DNA from: JAYZQT01 sp036136335
GTDB lineage: Bacteria > Pseudomonadota > Alphaproteobacteria > MPNO01 > UBA830
Length of the DNA stretch: 64,000 bases
Assembly: GCA_036136335.1 (NCBI GenBank)
Contig: JAYZQT010000056.1
Coordinates: forward strand, 1 to 64,000
Direction: 5' to 3'
A program made the position numbers and the translations under genes. The notes under the pieces were generated by a model. It was not told the origin of the DNA. It worked only from the letters and a program-made list of their open reading frames with translations, and searched no databases. Numbering within the stretch: the first letter of the stretch is position 1; each line of letters starts with the position of its first letter. Shown here piece by piece: positions 27,355-36,847 of this stretch.

Positions 27355-28079
27355 GATCGGGTTCCAAGGTAAGAGTCAATGACCCGCGCGTCATTGGCGA
27401 CTTCCTGCGGTGAGCCCTCAGCGATCAGCGCGCCATGGTGCAGAACGACAATTCTTGGACACAGGTCCATCAGAATTCCCATCACATGTTCCACGACAAT
27501 GACTGTCAGATTGCGCGCTTTTTGGAGCCGCCGGATCATGGTGACCGCGTCGGCGCCTTCGGTTGGCGTCAGGCCGGCCATCACCTCATCAAGCATCCGC
27601 AATTTTGGGTTAGTAGCGAGCGCACGAGCGATTTCCAGACGTTTCCGGCCAGAAAGCGTAAGAGCGCTGGCATAATCTCCCGAGCGAGCGGCGAGCCCCA
27701 CCTCCTCCAAAACCTCCTTGGCGTCGGCGTTGGCGCGCGTCATTGACTTTGTTCTGGAGCTGCCGAAAAGAGCGCTAATAGTCACATTTTCGAGCACGGT
27801 AAGTCCGGCAAACGGACGGACAATCTGAAATGTTCGCGCTACGCCGAGACTGCTGATCTGATCGGGACGCAGTCGATCAATCCGCCGACCGTCGAACAGG
27901 ATCTCACCCGCTGATGGCCGAAGATTACCGGCGATCAGGCTGAACAACGTCGTTTTGCCGGCGCCGTTTGCGCCCATTAACCCTACGATTTCACTCGGTT
28001 CGATTGCAAACCCAACGCTGTTGACGGCAACTACCCCTCCGAAACGGCGGCTGACATCCGTGAGACGAAGCAAGGTCAT
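27351..28079 (-). CDS. livG: Branched-chain-type ABC transporter ATP-binding protein LivG
   Basis: A 242-residue ATPase paired with LivF. Walker A is MGANGAGKTTLFSLI. The family insert SLGVARTFQIVRPFAGLTV is present, and the signature region is unusual: ALTLSGRKRLEIARAL in place of the standard LSGGQQ/LSYGEQ. Walker B also differs, LRMLDEVMAGLTP, with the usual Leu-Asp-Glu-Pro changed to LDEVMAG, as is common in LivG. I start at ATG 28077-28079 (MTLLRLTDV), which overlaps the LivM stop by 4 nt; the longer frame to 28190 lies inside livM. Confidence 0.9.
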   Translation of the reverse strand: MTLLRLTDVSRRFGGVVAVNSVGFAIEPSEIVGLMGANGAGKTTLFSLIAGNLRPSAGEILFDGRRIDRLRPDQISSLGVARTFQIVRPFAGLTVLENVTISALFGSSRTKSMTRANADAKEVLEEVGLAARSGDYASALTLSGRKRLEIARALATNPKLRMLDEVMAGLTPTEGADAVTMIRRLQKARNLTVIVVEHVMGILMDLCPRIVVLHHGALIAEGSPQEVANDARVIDSYLGTRS

Positions 28080-28996
28080 CGCGCCTTGCGTCGCTGAAAT
28101 GCGGTGAGCCAGCCTTGTATCCCGTCCGGCGCGCGGAGCACGAAGCCGACAAGAAACGCGCCGAGCAGGATCATGTATATCTCCGGCCAATTAGCCCACA
28201 GCAATTCCTGCAACAACACCAGGAAACATGCGCCGTAGACGGGGCCCGGTACGTCATCGCCGCCGCCGATGATTGCCATTGAGACGATGGTGAAAGATGT
28301 GATTGGGTTGAACACGTCGAGCGGCTCGAAATAGGTCGTACGCAGCACCACGACCGATCCCACCATTCCGGGGATGATCGCTGACAATGCGAACGCCAGC
28401 ACCTTGAACCGCGCGACGTTGATACCAACCGTTTCCGCGGCCTCTTCATTCTCGCGGATCGCGCGCAGCCCGGCGCCGAAGCGTGACCGGCGCACCGTGT
28501 AGGTGATTATCATCGAGCTGACCGCGAGAACCAAAATGACATAAAATAGCTGATCGAGGCTCGGCGCACCCATCAGCAGTCGCCCGAACTTGCCGAGTGC
28601 GGCCTCTACATTGATCACTATGTATTTCACCAGTTCGGCGAGGCCGAATGTCAGTATCACGAAGTAGGGACCGCGTACGCGCAGGCAGGGATAGCCCACC
28701 AACAACGCCAGCACCCCGGTTGCCGCGCCGGCAGTCAGAACCGAGATCCAGAACGGCAGCACGCCGAACGTCAATACCATCACATAGGCGCCGGCGCCGA
28801 AGAACACCGCATGGCCGAGCGAGATATACCCAGTCATCGCAGACAGAACGACCCAGCTTTGAGTTAACGCGATCCACATCAGCAAAGTCAGTGCCACCCC
28901 GGTGATGTAGTCGCTGCCATAGAGCGGGATGGTCGCGCAAACGGCTATGGCGCTGGCCAGGGTCAGTAATACCCGGGATCGGTGATTAGGGTTCAT
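28076..28996 (-). CDS. livM: Branched-chain-type ABC transporter permease LivM
   Basis: A 306-residue membrane permease with about nine helices. The LivM hallmarks are SLGHAVFFGAGAYVM (SLGHAxFFGxGAY) and, near residue 190, the EAA-like cytoplasmic motif GLRAIRENEEAAETVGINVARFKVLAF, which contacts the ATPase. A further run is MAIIGGGDDVPGPVYGA. Downstream, livG overlaps by 4 nt. Between it and livH there is a 222-nt spacer without a gene, unusual inside this otherwise tight operon. Confidence 0.92.
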   Translation of the reverse strand: MNPNHRSRVLLTLASAIAVCATIPLYGSDYITGVALTLLMWIALTQSWVVLSAMTGYISLGHAVFFGAGAYVMVLTFGVLPFWISVLTAGAATGVLALLVGYPCLRVRGPYFVILTFGLAELVKYIVINVEAALGKFGRLLMGAPSLDQLFYVILVLAVSSMIITYTVRRSRFGAGLRAIRENEEAAETVGINVARFKVLAFALSAIIPGMVGSVVVLRTTYFEPLDVFNPITSFTIVSMAIIGGGDDVPGPVYGACFLVLLQELLWANWPEIYMILLGAFLVGFVLRAPDGIQGWLTAFQRRKAR

Positions 28997-29218
28997 GGAG
29001 ATGGTCTGCCGGAGGAATTGTGTTTCGTCGGGACCTTAAAGGGTCTGAATGCCAACACAGGTGGCCGTTTCGGCCGCGTAGGCAAACCATTCGAGCGCGT
29101 TGGAAAGTCTTGATGATGCATCGCAGTGCCTGCAATTTCTCCCGTGCTCGTTGGGTCGCCGCGGTCCCCATGGGCCTTCATCAGTGATCCTTGGTATAAG
29201 AGGTCATCGGAAACTTTA

Positions 29219-30112
29219 TCACCGCGCAGCACCGCGAGCACCGAACAGGCCGTGCGGCCGCCATACCAGAATGCCAATGAACACGCCATATAACAGAATC
29301 GAGCGCATGCTAGCCGAGGTCAAGGCGACGCCGTAGACCTCAATGACGGCCAGAAGGAACGCCCCTGCGAGGCCGCCATACAGGTTGCCAAGCCCGCCAA
29401 GGATGATCACGACAAAGGCGGCGATGGTGAAAGGAAATCCCATGAATGGTGAAATCTGTTCAAGCATGCTGATAAGCCCGCCGGCGAGCCCCGCGATGCC
29501 GAAACCGAGCGAAAAGCTGATCAACCGCACGCGCTCCACATTGATGCCAACCAGTGCCGCCGCGTCCGGGCGCTGGATAAGGGCGCGTATCGCAAGACCT
29601 GTCATGGACATCCGGAAATACAGGATACAGGCAGCGCAAACGGCCAGGCCGATCACCAGCACGACCAGCCGGTTTGCGGTCACCTGAAAATCCCCAATGG
29701 GGATAATCTGATCGAGATAGGGATAGGCCCGGGCCGTCGCGGTGAAAGACAGCGCAACCACATTCTGCAGTATGATAGAACCGCCAAACAAAAGCAGGAG
29801 CGAGTTCGCCTCTATTTGCTCAACCAGCTTGGAGGCCGTCAGAACCCGCCGGCAGAGAAAATGATATACCAATGCGCCCAACGCGGCCGCCAGTGCCATG
29901 GCGACAAACATCGAATAAAGCGGCCCGATCCCGATCAGGGTAAAGGACCAAAACGACAAATATGCCCCCAGCATCAGTATCTCACCGTGCGCAACGTTCA
30001 GCAGGCGCATGGTGCCGTAAATCAGATTTAGTCCCAGAGCCACCAGGCCGTATATCACCCCAAGGACAAGGGTCGCGACTGCCAATTGGCCGGATAACAG
30101 GTCACCCATCAT
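29219..30112 (-). CDS. livH: Branched-chain-type ABC transporter permease LivH
   Basis: A 297-residue permease with eight or so helices. Family marks: LGLNLIYGTMRLLNVAHGEILMLGAY near the N terminus (split over residues about 27-52), the ATPase-contact loop MTGLAIRALIQRPDAAALVG followed by INVERVRLISF, and ILGGLGNLYGGLAGAF. It forms the pore with LivM. The binding-protein gene lies 72 nt upstream. The 222-nt gap to livM contains no ORF of note, possibly a relic or a leader. Confidence 0.92.
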   Translation of the reverse strand: MMGDLLSGQLAVATLVLGVIYGLVALGLNLIYGTMRLLNVAHGEILMLGAYLSFWSFTLIGIGPLYSMFVAMALAAALGALVYHFLCRRVLTASKLVEQIEANSLLLLFGGSIILQNVVALSFTATARAYPYLDQIIPIGDFQVTANRLVVLVIGLAVCAACILYFRMSMTGLAIRALIQRPDAAALVGINVERVRLISFSLGFGIAGLAGGLISMLEQISPFMGFPFTIAAFVVIILGGLGNLYGGLAGAFLLAVIEVYGVALTSASMRSILLYGVFIGILVWRPHGLFGARGAAR

Positions 30113-30184
30113 GATGTCCTGAAGAGGAGGGTCGCCCTACCGCTATTCCGCGCAACAAGGCGGCCGTGCCTCCGATCGATAGGC

Positions 30185-31363
30185 TTATTTCCAGACCGGC
30201 TTGGCGATAATTTTCGACGTTGCCTGATCAGCGGGCCACACAATATGCTGCTGCCCATTCTGGATTTGCGAGATCATCGTCGGCAGAGCAATGTTTTCGA
30301 CTCCCTTAAATCGCACCGGACCGTTTATGGATTTGAACGTGGTCGAAGAGATGACCTGGCGCAGCTTGTTTTTATCGAGGCCCGCCTTGGCGACTGCCTG
30401 CTGCAAAATCTGGACCGACATATAGGCAAGTGGCGCATCGAGATAATCGGCGTTGGTTTTCCAGCGCGCCTTGAAATCATCGAAGAAAACCTTTGCCGTC
30501 GGCCAGTCCTTGCGCAGCGGCGTCCAATGTCCCATCGTCACCAGACCGTTGCGTGTCGGTCCGAAAATTTTCGCGAAGAAATCATACTGCGGCCCGAGCA
30601 GAACAACCTGAGTCGCTGCGTTGAGGCCAACTTCGCGAGCGCCCTTGACGTAGAGCACTGCGTCGCCGGGATAGGTGTATGCGAGCACCGCATCGGGCTT
30701 AGCCTTCTTGACCTTGTTGAGCAGTGCGGTCATGTCCTTGACGTTGGGGGGATAGTCCTCGTTGACCAGCAGCTTGATCCCAGCTGCTTTGAGCGCCGGA
30801 ACCACGAACTTTTTGTTTTCCTGGGTATAGGGTAACTGGTTGGTGATCAACGCCGCTGAGGCCACGCCTTGTTTCTTGAGAAGCTTGGCGAGTTCCACGC
30901 TTTGGCGGTCGGGGAACAGTGAGGTCGGGAACCAGATATTGCCTGCCTTGAGATCGCGAAGCTGCACCGAAGCGGCGGTGTTGCCGATAACAGGAAATTT
31001 ATACCGCGATATGACGCCAACGATTGCGAAATGAAGCGAGGTCCCCCAGGGTGCCAGCAGCAGGTCGACCTTGTCGTCGGTAATGAGCTTTTCATATATC
31101 TGGACTGCCTTTCCCGAATTTGACTGGTCGTCATAATGGACGAATTCAATTTCGCGCCGGGATCCAGCGACATCGAGCCCACCGAGCGCGTTCATCTGTT
31201 CCCGCCAGAGTTCATAGGACTGCAGCTGCGAGGTAGCCGCTGCCGCGAAGATGCCGGTCTTCGAGTGGGAAAATCCGATCTTGATCGGATCCGCTGCGCC
31301 AACCGCTGTCGCAATCAGCAGCGCAGTCAGCCCCGCGAGGGTGGGTACAATTCGTTTGAACAT
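30185..31363 (-). CDS. Periplasmic binding protein of a Liv-type ABC importer
   Basis: A 392-residue substrate-binding protein of the Leu/Ile/Val-binding (type I, HAAT) family. It has a signal peptide (MFKRIVPTLAGLTALLIATA, cleavage near GA-ADP), then PIKIGFSHSKTGIFAAA, the ligand-loop signature of amide/urea-binding-like members, and a two-lobe fold. I start at ATG 31361-31363, because AAGGAGG lies a few bases upstream. It defines the importer's specificity. The co-encoded enzymes suggest an N-containing ring compound rather than branched amino acids (inference). Confidence 0.9.
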   Translation of the reverse strand: MFKRIVPTLAGLTALLIATAVGAADPIKIGFSHSKTGIFAAAATSQLQSYELWREQMNALGGLDVAGSRREIEFVHYDDQSNSGKAVQIYEKLITDDKVDLLLAPWGTSLHFAIVGVISRYKFPVIGNTAASVQLRDLKAGNIWFPTSLFPDRQSVELAKLLKKQGVASAALITNQLPYTQENKKFVVPALKAAGIKLLVNEDYPPNVKDMTALLNKVKKAKPDAVLAYTYPGDAVLYVKGAREVGLNAATQVVLLGPQYDFFAKIFGPTRNGLVTMGHWTPLRKDWPTAKVFFDDFKARWKTNADYLDAPLAYMSVQILQQAVAKAGLDKNKLRQVISSTTFKSINGPVRFKGVENIALPTMISQIQNGQQHIVWPADQATSKIIAKPVWK

Positions 31364-31454
31364 GGTTGCCTCCTTGTTGGTTTTTGGCCTCGTGGTGACA
31401 CACGAGGCCATTATGGGAAATTATGGCGAAATCCGCCGCCGCCGTAAACCGGCG

Positions 31455-32528
31455 TCAGGGTTCGAACAGTCCTGGCCCGGGTTCACGGATAAGCTGCATG
31501 GTGTTGCATCGGATACCGCCACCATATTTATGAACCTCGTCATAGGGAATGGCTATAACCTCAACGCCCGCCGCTTCCAGCAGCGCGCGCGTCTTGACCG
31601 CGCTCTCGTTCATGATGACCTGCCGGGGTTCGGTTGTGATGCCATTCGTCGGGTAAAGGTTGATCTCGTCGCGAGGGGCCTCAATCAGCTCATAGCCGAG
31701 TTCGTGTAAGTCGCGGATGGTCTGGTAATTGCACCAGGGCGGATAGATCATGGCTAGCCTGACATCAAGCGGCATGATCCACATGTCGGCATGCATCCAA
31801 CCGGGAACTTCCTCATGGTAGTCGTATAGCGGACCCGGACTGTGGGCTAGAAGCACCTTCTCGTATCCTGCTCGCCTCAGTACCGGCATGACCTGTTCCG
31901 CCCCCTCACGATTGCAGTCGGTCGACAGCATCAGCACGATAAAATCATCGGCCATCCGCACCGCGGCGCCGATCTCACAGACGCCGTGACCGTGCACGGT
32001 ATGCAGAATCGGGCAACCGAGATCCATTAAAGCCTTGGAAACGTATCGCGATCGTCCGCGCCAATAGGGCGGGGCCTCGCGCGGAATAATAGCGCCGCCG
32101 TTGATCACAAATCCGGCGGCCGCTGAAATCGAGCGTTTCATTGGCCCGTACGCCGACATGGGTGGATCGTCCGCCCACCGGATTTCGTGAACTGTCACGC
32201 CCATAGACTCATATGTCTTGACCAGGCCCGCATGTTGTTCCTGCATCAGCTCCAGATTGGGGGTGATGCCGTTGAAGACGAAGAACGCGGAATCCTGTTC
32301 ATAAAGCTCGAGCACTTCGCTTTCGGTTGGCTTGACCATTGCGACCTCGCGCAATTTCCCGATTCCCTGCGCGCCCCATGGCTTGCCCCAGATGCGCTCG
32401 AGCTCGTCGAGATAGGAGACCTCTGTGTGATAACGTTGATATTGAGGGACCCTGCCTTCTTCGTAGTAAGGAAAGTCGTCGAATGTCTCAGCGACCGACG
32501 GTTGATCGCTTTCATCTTCGTCCGTCAT
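31455..32528 (-). CDS. Arginine deiminase/amidinotransferase-fold enzyme, divergent active site
   Basis: A 357-residue member of the guanidino-group-modifying superfamily (deiminases, DDAH, amidinotransferases), which uses a nucleophilic Cys. Seen: E185 in CEIGAAVR (where deiminases have EGGD), the HxD motif in WMHADMWIM (H246, D248) and C341 in GGGIRCNTMQ near the C terminus. The usual guanidinium-binding Asp of TRD-type motifs is not found: the corresponding stretch reads SISAAAGFVINGGAIIPR. Glu, His, Asp and Cys are thus kept while one or two substrate Asp are lost, so a non-arginine substrate is likely. Overlaps the amidohydrolase stop by 4 nt; inside the NicX/XDH/Liv operon. Confidence 0.82.
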   Translation of the reverse strand: MTDEDESDQPSVAETFDDFPYYEEGRVPQYQRYHTEVSYLDELERIWGKPWGAQGIGKLREVAMVKPTESEVLELYEQDSAFFVFNGITPNLELMQEQHAGLVKTYESMGVTVHEIRWADDPPMSAYGPMKRSISAAAGFVINGGAIIPREAPPYWRGRSRYVSKALMDLGCPILHTVHGHGVCEIGAAVRMADDFIVLMLSTDCNREGAEQVMPVLRRAGYEKVLLAHSPGPLYDYHEEVPGWMHADMWIMPLDVRLAMIYPPWCNYQTIRDLHELGYELIEAPRDEINLYPTNGITTEPRQVIMNESAVKTRALLEAAGVEVIAIPYDEVHKYGGGIRCNTMQLIREPGPGLFEP

Positions 32529-34057
32529 GTCGGGTCTCCTGTCCGCAGTGCGCCCCCCGGCGGAGTGTTGCCGAATTCGAGCGCGGCAATTCTGGACCGC
32601 TGGTGAATTTCCTCAAAATAGGGTGCAAGGCGCATGGAGCCCGCTTTCATGACCGGCACGAAATCCCGGACATAGCGGTCTGCCGCCTCGCAAATTTCGC
32701 TGCGCAGGGCATCTTCGTCGATGTTTTGAATTTTACGATTTCGCATGACCACGCCACCCTCGACAATCACTGTCTGGACAGCCTCCGAGGTCACCGAAAA
32801 CGCGAGTTGGCGTATGGGGTTTGTCAGGGGGACGAAGCCCCAGTGGTCGCGGTCGAGCAGGATCACATCAGCGCGCTTCCCGACCTCGAGGCTGCCGACT
32901 TCACGCTCCATCATCCCACTTTGGGCCCCCCCCATGGTTGCCATGCGGAAAACGTCCGCGCCCGCGACCCAGTCGCCGTGATGCGTGGCCGGGTTTTTGT
33001 GCATCAGGCTCGCCGCGCGGATTGCTTCGATCAGATCGGCGGTGTCGCTGGTCGCCAGGCCATCGGTGCCGAGCGCGACGTTAATGCCGGCATCGAGCAG
33101 CTTTCGTAATGGACAGATGCCGCTGCCAAGCTTCATGTTGGAAAGCGGGTTGTGCACGACCGAGCACCCATTGTCGGCCAGCAGACCGATGTCCCGGTCG
33201 TTCAGCCATATGCCGTGAACAATGGTCAGCCGCGGTGACAGGAAGCCAATGTCGTCGAGGTATTCGATCGCCGTTTTGCCCCATTGATCCTGGGCCTGAA
33301 CGGCTTGCAGCCGGGTTTCCAACGTGTGGCTGTGCAGCGGAACGTCATGGCGGGCCGAAAGCTCGTTGATCTCCTCCATGAGCTTGATTGTGCAGCGCTG
33401 GGGTCCGCATGGCGCGAGGATGATGCGGATGCGGTCGTCATGGCCATGCCAGTTGTCGAACTGTAGACGAAACAGGTCGAGCTGAGCTGCGAAATCGGCT
33501 AATGGTAACGCATTAATTTCATGCTGTTCCACCGCCGGAATGATGTCCCGCGCATAGGGTACGCAGTCGAGCAGCGGTACGTCCCACATATCGACCGCGA
33601 CCCAGGCGCGCAGTCCAATATCGGCATAGGCCCGAATCGCGGCATCCATCGCTCCAGGCGTCGCGGGTGGATGGACATAGTCGTCCTGAACCGTGGTCAC
33701 GCCGGCTCGCACCGATTCGATCGCAGCGAGCATGGTGCGGAGATAATAATCGTGCTCGCTCAACAACGGGAACCCAAAGGGCGGATAGCTCTCACCGAGC
33801 CAGATTTCGAGCGGCAGATTATCGTAGACGCCCTGTTGGAACGCTTCGTTCGAATGGAGATGTGCGTTGATCAGCCCCGGCATGATGATCGAGCCCGAGG
33901 AATCAATCACCTCGCCGTCGTATCCTTCGCCGACGTCCGGGCCGATCGCTTCGATACGTCCGGCTTCGATAACGACGTCGGCGCGTGGCAATTCGGTCTC
34001 CACCGCGTCGCCAGTTACCACCCAGCCATTTTTGAGGATCAGCGCGTCATCCGCCAT
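32525..34057 (-). CDS. Amidohydrolase/deaminase of the AtzA-TrzN/guanine-deaminase group
   Basis: A 510-residue metal-dependent amidohydrolase that removes amino or other leaving groups from N-heterocycles, or deaminates related molecules. Seen: metal ligands H66/H68 in NAHLHSNEAF, a central His in LHSHTLETRL, the next in IVHGIWLND, and the Asp in LGTDGLATSD. A C-terminal beta-sandwich strand reads GKRADVILLD. The frame is open to 34228, but ATG 34055-34057 fits the family start (MADDALILKNGWVV) and overlaps the end of the Mo-subunit gene by 11 nt. In the operon it would act beside the ring hydroxylase; substrate unknown. Confidence 0.88.
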   Translation of the reverse strand: MADDALILKNGWVVTGDAVETELPRADVVIEAGRIEAIGPDVGEGYDGEVIDSSGSIIMPGLINAHLHSNEAFQQGVYDNLPLEIWLGESYPPFGFPLLSEHDYYLRTMLAAIESVRAGVTTVQDDYVHPPATPGAMDAAIRAYADIGLRAWVAVDMWDVPLLDCVPYARDIIPAVEQHEINALPLADFAAQLDLFRLQFDNWHGHDDRIRIILAPCGPQRCTIKLMEEINELSARHDVPLHSHTLETRLQAVQAQDQWGKTAIEYLDDIGFLSPRLTIVHGIWLNDRDIGLLADNGCSVVHNPLSNMKLGSGICPLRKLLDAGINVALGTDGLATSDTADLIEAIRAASLMHKNPATHHGDWVAGADVFRMATMGGAQSGMMEREVGSLEVGKRADVILLDRDHWGFVPLTNPIRQLAFSVTSEAVQTVIVEGGVVMRNRKIQNIDEDALRSEICEAADRYVRDFVPVMKAGSMRLAPYFEEIHQRSRIAALEFGNTPPGGALRTGDPT

Positions 34058-36374
34058 CGGTTTTTTCGCGCAACGCGCGTAGAACGTTTTCGGACGACAT
34101 GGGCAGACGCCGTAACCGAATTCCGCTGGTATGTGCCAAGGCATTTGCGATGGCCGGCGCGATCCCGACAATTGGTGGCTCACCGATGCCCTTGGCCCCG
34201 AATGGGCCGGTCTCGTCGGGCTCTTCAATCAGAATGGTATTGATCTTTGGAGGAGACTCGACTGTTCCCGGAATTTTGTAATCCATCAGCGAGGGGTTCG
34301 CGAGTCGTCCAGTGTCCCAGACCATTTCTTCGTAAAGTGCGTATCCGATGCCCTGAACCACCCCCCCTTCGACCTGCCCGGCCACTGATGAGGGATTTAT
34401 CGCTTTGCCAATGTCATGGGCTGACCAGACTTCGAGCGGCGTAATCTTGCCGGTTGCTTCGTCCAGTTCGATCTCTACTGCCTGTGCGGCAAAGATCCAC
34501 GCCCCAATCTTGCCGAATGGGAAACCCTTGATGAAACCGCGTTTGGGATCGAAGCTTTCCCCATCAAATGCCAGTGAATTACTGCCAATTACCGGGCCAC
34601 CCTCGACCCAGTGTGCAAATCCGGAAATCTCGCCAAAGGTAACTTTTGCTTCCGGAACACCGCTGATTCCGATTATTCCGCCAGGCCTCATTTCAAGATC
34701 TTCGGGTGCACACTCCATCATCGAGGCGGCGCGTTGTTTGAGCTGCTCAATAACAGAATCTGCAGCGGCCACCACAGCGCGCCCGGTCATGTAGGTCACC
34801 CGGCTGGCTGTGGTGCCCCAGTTATATGGAGAAGAATCGGTATCTGGGGTTGCGAGGCTGATTTTATCGACGTCGATGCCCAGCGCGCCCGCACACATCT
34901 GTACCAGGACCGTGTCTGATCCCTGCCCGTTGTCAACCGCACCTGTGTTCAGTACGGCAGTACCGTCTTCGAGAATCCGGATGATCGCGCCGGAGGTTAA
35001 AAGACCCGAAATATGGGGCATGCAAGCGATGCCGATGCTTCGGCGTTTGCCGTCGACGGGCGGTCCCAAGGCTGCCGCGCGGCGATTTTGCCAGTCGCTT
35101 GAATCACGTACCTGTGTCAGGCATTCACTCATCGCGTCATTAGAAGCCGCCAGACCACCAAGCCATTCTTCGTTTGGCCTCGCCGCATTTTTCAGCCGCA
35201 GGTCAATCGGATCCATGCCAATTTTGTCAGCAATTTCGTCTATCTGTGTTTCGCCCGCAATCGCCACCTGTGGGCCGCCGAAGCCTCGAAACGCTCCCGC
35301 CCGGAGTTTGTTGGTATAGACCGCCCGCGATTCTACCGACACATTTTGGATGTGGTACGGACCCCGGCAGAACAGCGCACAAATGCCCGCAACGCCGGGG
35401 CTGTCATCACCGTAGGCGCCTGCGTCAAGACGAATATCGACTTTTCGGGCGACCAACGTGCCGTCTTTCGTGGCTCCGGTCTTCATCCAAACCCTGGACG
35501 GATGCCGAGACCGGATCATCTCAAAGTCCTGCTCGCGGCTCAGGGTAAGTTTGACCGGGCGGTTTGCCTTGATGGTCAGGCCTACAACAATAGGCTGAAT
35601 TGTCTGTTCCATCTTGCCGCCGAACGCGCCGCCCACCCGTGGGGTAACACAGCGTACTTTCGACATGGGCATATCAAGGGACTGTGCAATATTCGCCTGC
35701 AGGTGAAACACTGACTGATTGCCGGACCAGACGGTGACCTTGCCGTTAGCGTCAATATCTGCAAGCGCCGAGCAGGGTTCCATATATGTATGGCACTGCG
35801 CCTGTGTCTCATATTCACCTTCGACGATTACGTCGCATTGCGCCCATGCGTTTTCCGCGTCACCTTCCTCGACCTCCATGATTGACATTACGTTGGGTGC
35901 GTGTTCGGATTCATAGGTCTTCAAGAGTTCTTCAAAATTGTCATGCACCATTGGGGCATCTTCCGCCATGGCCTGGTCAATCGACAGGACGGCGGGCAGT
36001 TCTTCATATTCGATTTCGATTAGCGCGACAGCGCGCCGTGCGGTCAGTTGATCGACCGCGGCAACGGCCGCTACCGGTTCGCCGATATAGCGCACTTTGC
36101 CTTTGGCAATAGCAGTTTCGTCGTGCACGAAGGGACCAATGTAATTGTACCCAATGTCGTCACCGGTGAAGGATGCGACGACGCCTGGAACTTCCAGCGC
36201 GGCGGAAACATCGCAGGATACAATACGCGCATGTGCGTAGGGGCTTTGCTGAACGGCTGCGTGCAGCATGCCAGGTCGCGATAGGTCGTCTGTGTATTCC
36301 GCGCGGCCAGTGATTTTTTCTCGGGCTTCGAGGCGGGGCAGGTCCTGCCCCACAGGATTTTGATAAACGGTCAT
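34047..36374 (-). CDS. Xanthine dehydrogenase family molybdopterin-binding subunit
   Basis: A 775-residue Mo subunit of a ring hydroxylase. Motifs: GGAFGGKMEQ, the active-site loop AFRGFGGPQVA (true XDH/nicotinate-dehydrogenase style, unlike the AYRGAGR type at 979-3363), LNTGAVDNGQGSDT, and GAKGIGEPPIVGIAPAIANA with the catalytic Glu. The ATG at 36372-36374 overlaps the stop of the 2Fe-2S gene by 4 nt. It should hydroxylate an electron-poor carbon of an N-heteroaromatic ring, upstream of the NicX-like ring cleavage. Ends 11 nt into the amidohydrolase gene. Confidence 0.91.
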   Translation of the reverse strand: MTVYQNPVGQDLPRLEAREKITGRAEYTDDLSRPGMLHAAVQQSPYAHARIVSCDVSAALEVPGVVASFTGDDIGYNYIGPFVHDETAIAKGKVRYIGEPVAAVAAVDQLTARRAVALIEIEYEELPAVLSIDQAMAEDAPMVHDNFEELLKTYESEHAPNVMSIMEVEEGDAENAWAQCDVIVEGEYETQAQCHTYMEPCSALADIDANGKVTVWSGNQSVFHLQANIAQSLDMPMSKVRCVTPRVGGAFGGKMEQTIQPIVVGLTIKANRPVKLTLSREQDFEMIRSRHPSRVWMKTGATKDGTLVARKVDIRLDAGAYGDDSPGVAGICALFCRGPYHIQNVSVESRAVYTNKLRAGAFRGFGGPQVAIAGETQIDEIADKIGMDPIDLRLKNAARPNEEWLGGLAASNDAMSECLTQVRDSSDWQNRRAAALGPPVDGKRRSIGIACMPHISGLLTSGAIIRILEDGTAVLNTGAVDNGQGSDTVLVQMCAGALGIDVDKISLATPDTDSSPYNWGTTASRVTYMTGRAVVAAADSVIEQLKQRAASMMECAPEDLEMRPGGIIGISGVPEAKVTFGEISGFAHWVEGGPVIGSNSLAFDGESFDPKRGFIKGFPFGKIGAWIFAAQAVEIELDEATGKITPLEVWSAHDIGKAINPSSVAGQVEGGVVQGIGYALYEEMVWDTGRLANPSLMDYKIPGTVESPPKINTILIEEPDETGPFGAKGIGEPPIVGIAPAIANALAHTSGIRLRRLPMSSENVLRALREKTDGG

Positions 36375-36847
36375 TTCGGCTCCGTGCCGCACACCGAGCG
36401 AACAGCATCAATCACTTTTACATAGCCCGAACAACGGCACAGATTACCAGACAGACCTTCGCGGATCTCATCGTCCGACAGCTTTCTGTTGCTGGAAGCC
36501 AATGCTGTCGCTGCAATGATCATACCGGGTGTACAGAATCCGCACTGGGCGGCGCCACAATCCAGAAAGGCCTGCTGGACTGGCGACAACGTATCGTTTG
36601 ATTCAATCCCTTCAATGGTTTTGATTTCCTTGCCCGTGCAATTGGCTGCGAGCGACAGGCATCCACGAACGATCTTTCCCTCGATCATCACGGTGCAGGC
36701 ACCACAGACGCCCTGGTTGCACCCACGTTTTGTACCGGTGAGGTGCATTTCATCCCGCAGTACATGAAGCAGGGTATCGTTTGCGCGCACAAAGGCCTGC
36801 CGTATCTGGCCGTTTACCGATAGGCCAAGGGGTATTTTGTCGCTCAT
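36371..36847 (-). CDS. 2Fe-2S subunit of xanthine-dehydrogenase-type hydroxylase
   Basis: A 158-residue two-cluster iron-sulfur subunit: CNQGVCGACTV plus a Cys in RGCLSLA for the plant-type cluster, then CGFCTPGMI and CRCSGYV for the second. It shuttles electrons from the Mo centre to the FAD subunit. The ATG overlaps the FAD-subunit stop by 4 nt, so coupling is likely. Middle gene of FAD / 2Fe-2S / Mo, the same order as the other set at 1-4.7 kb. Confidence 0.93.
   Translation of the reverse strand: MSDKIPLGLSVNGQIRQAFVRANDTLLHVLRDEMHLTGTKRGCNQGVCGACTVMIEGKIVRGCLSLAANCTGKEIKTIEGIESNDTLSPVQQAFLDCGAAQCGFCTPGMIIAATALASSNRKLSDDEIREGLSGNLCRCSGYVKVIDAVRSVCGTEPK

Noticed and set aside
32339..33109. 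256-codon ORF on the plus strand
   Set aside because: Antisense to the amidohydrolase and the deiminase-fold gene, with low-complexity Arg-rich translation.
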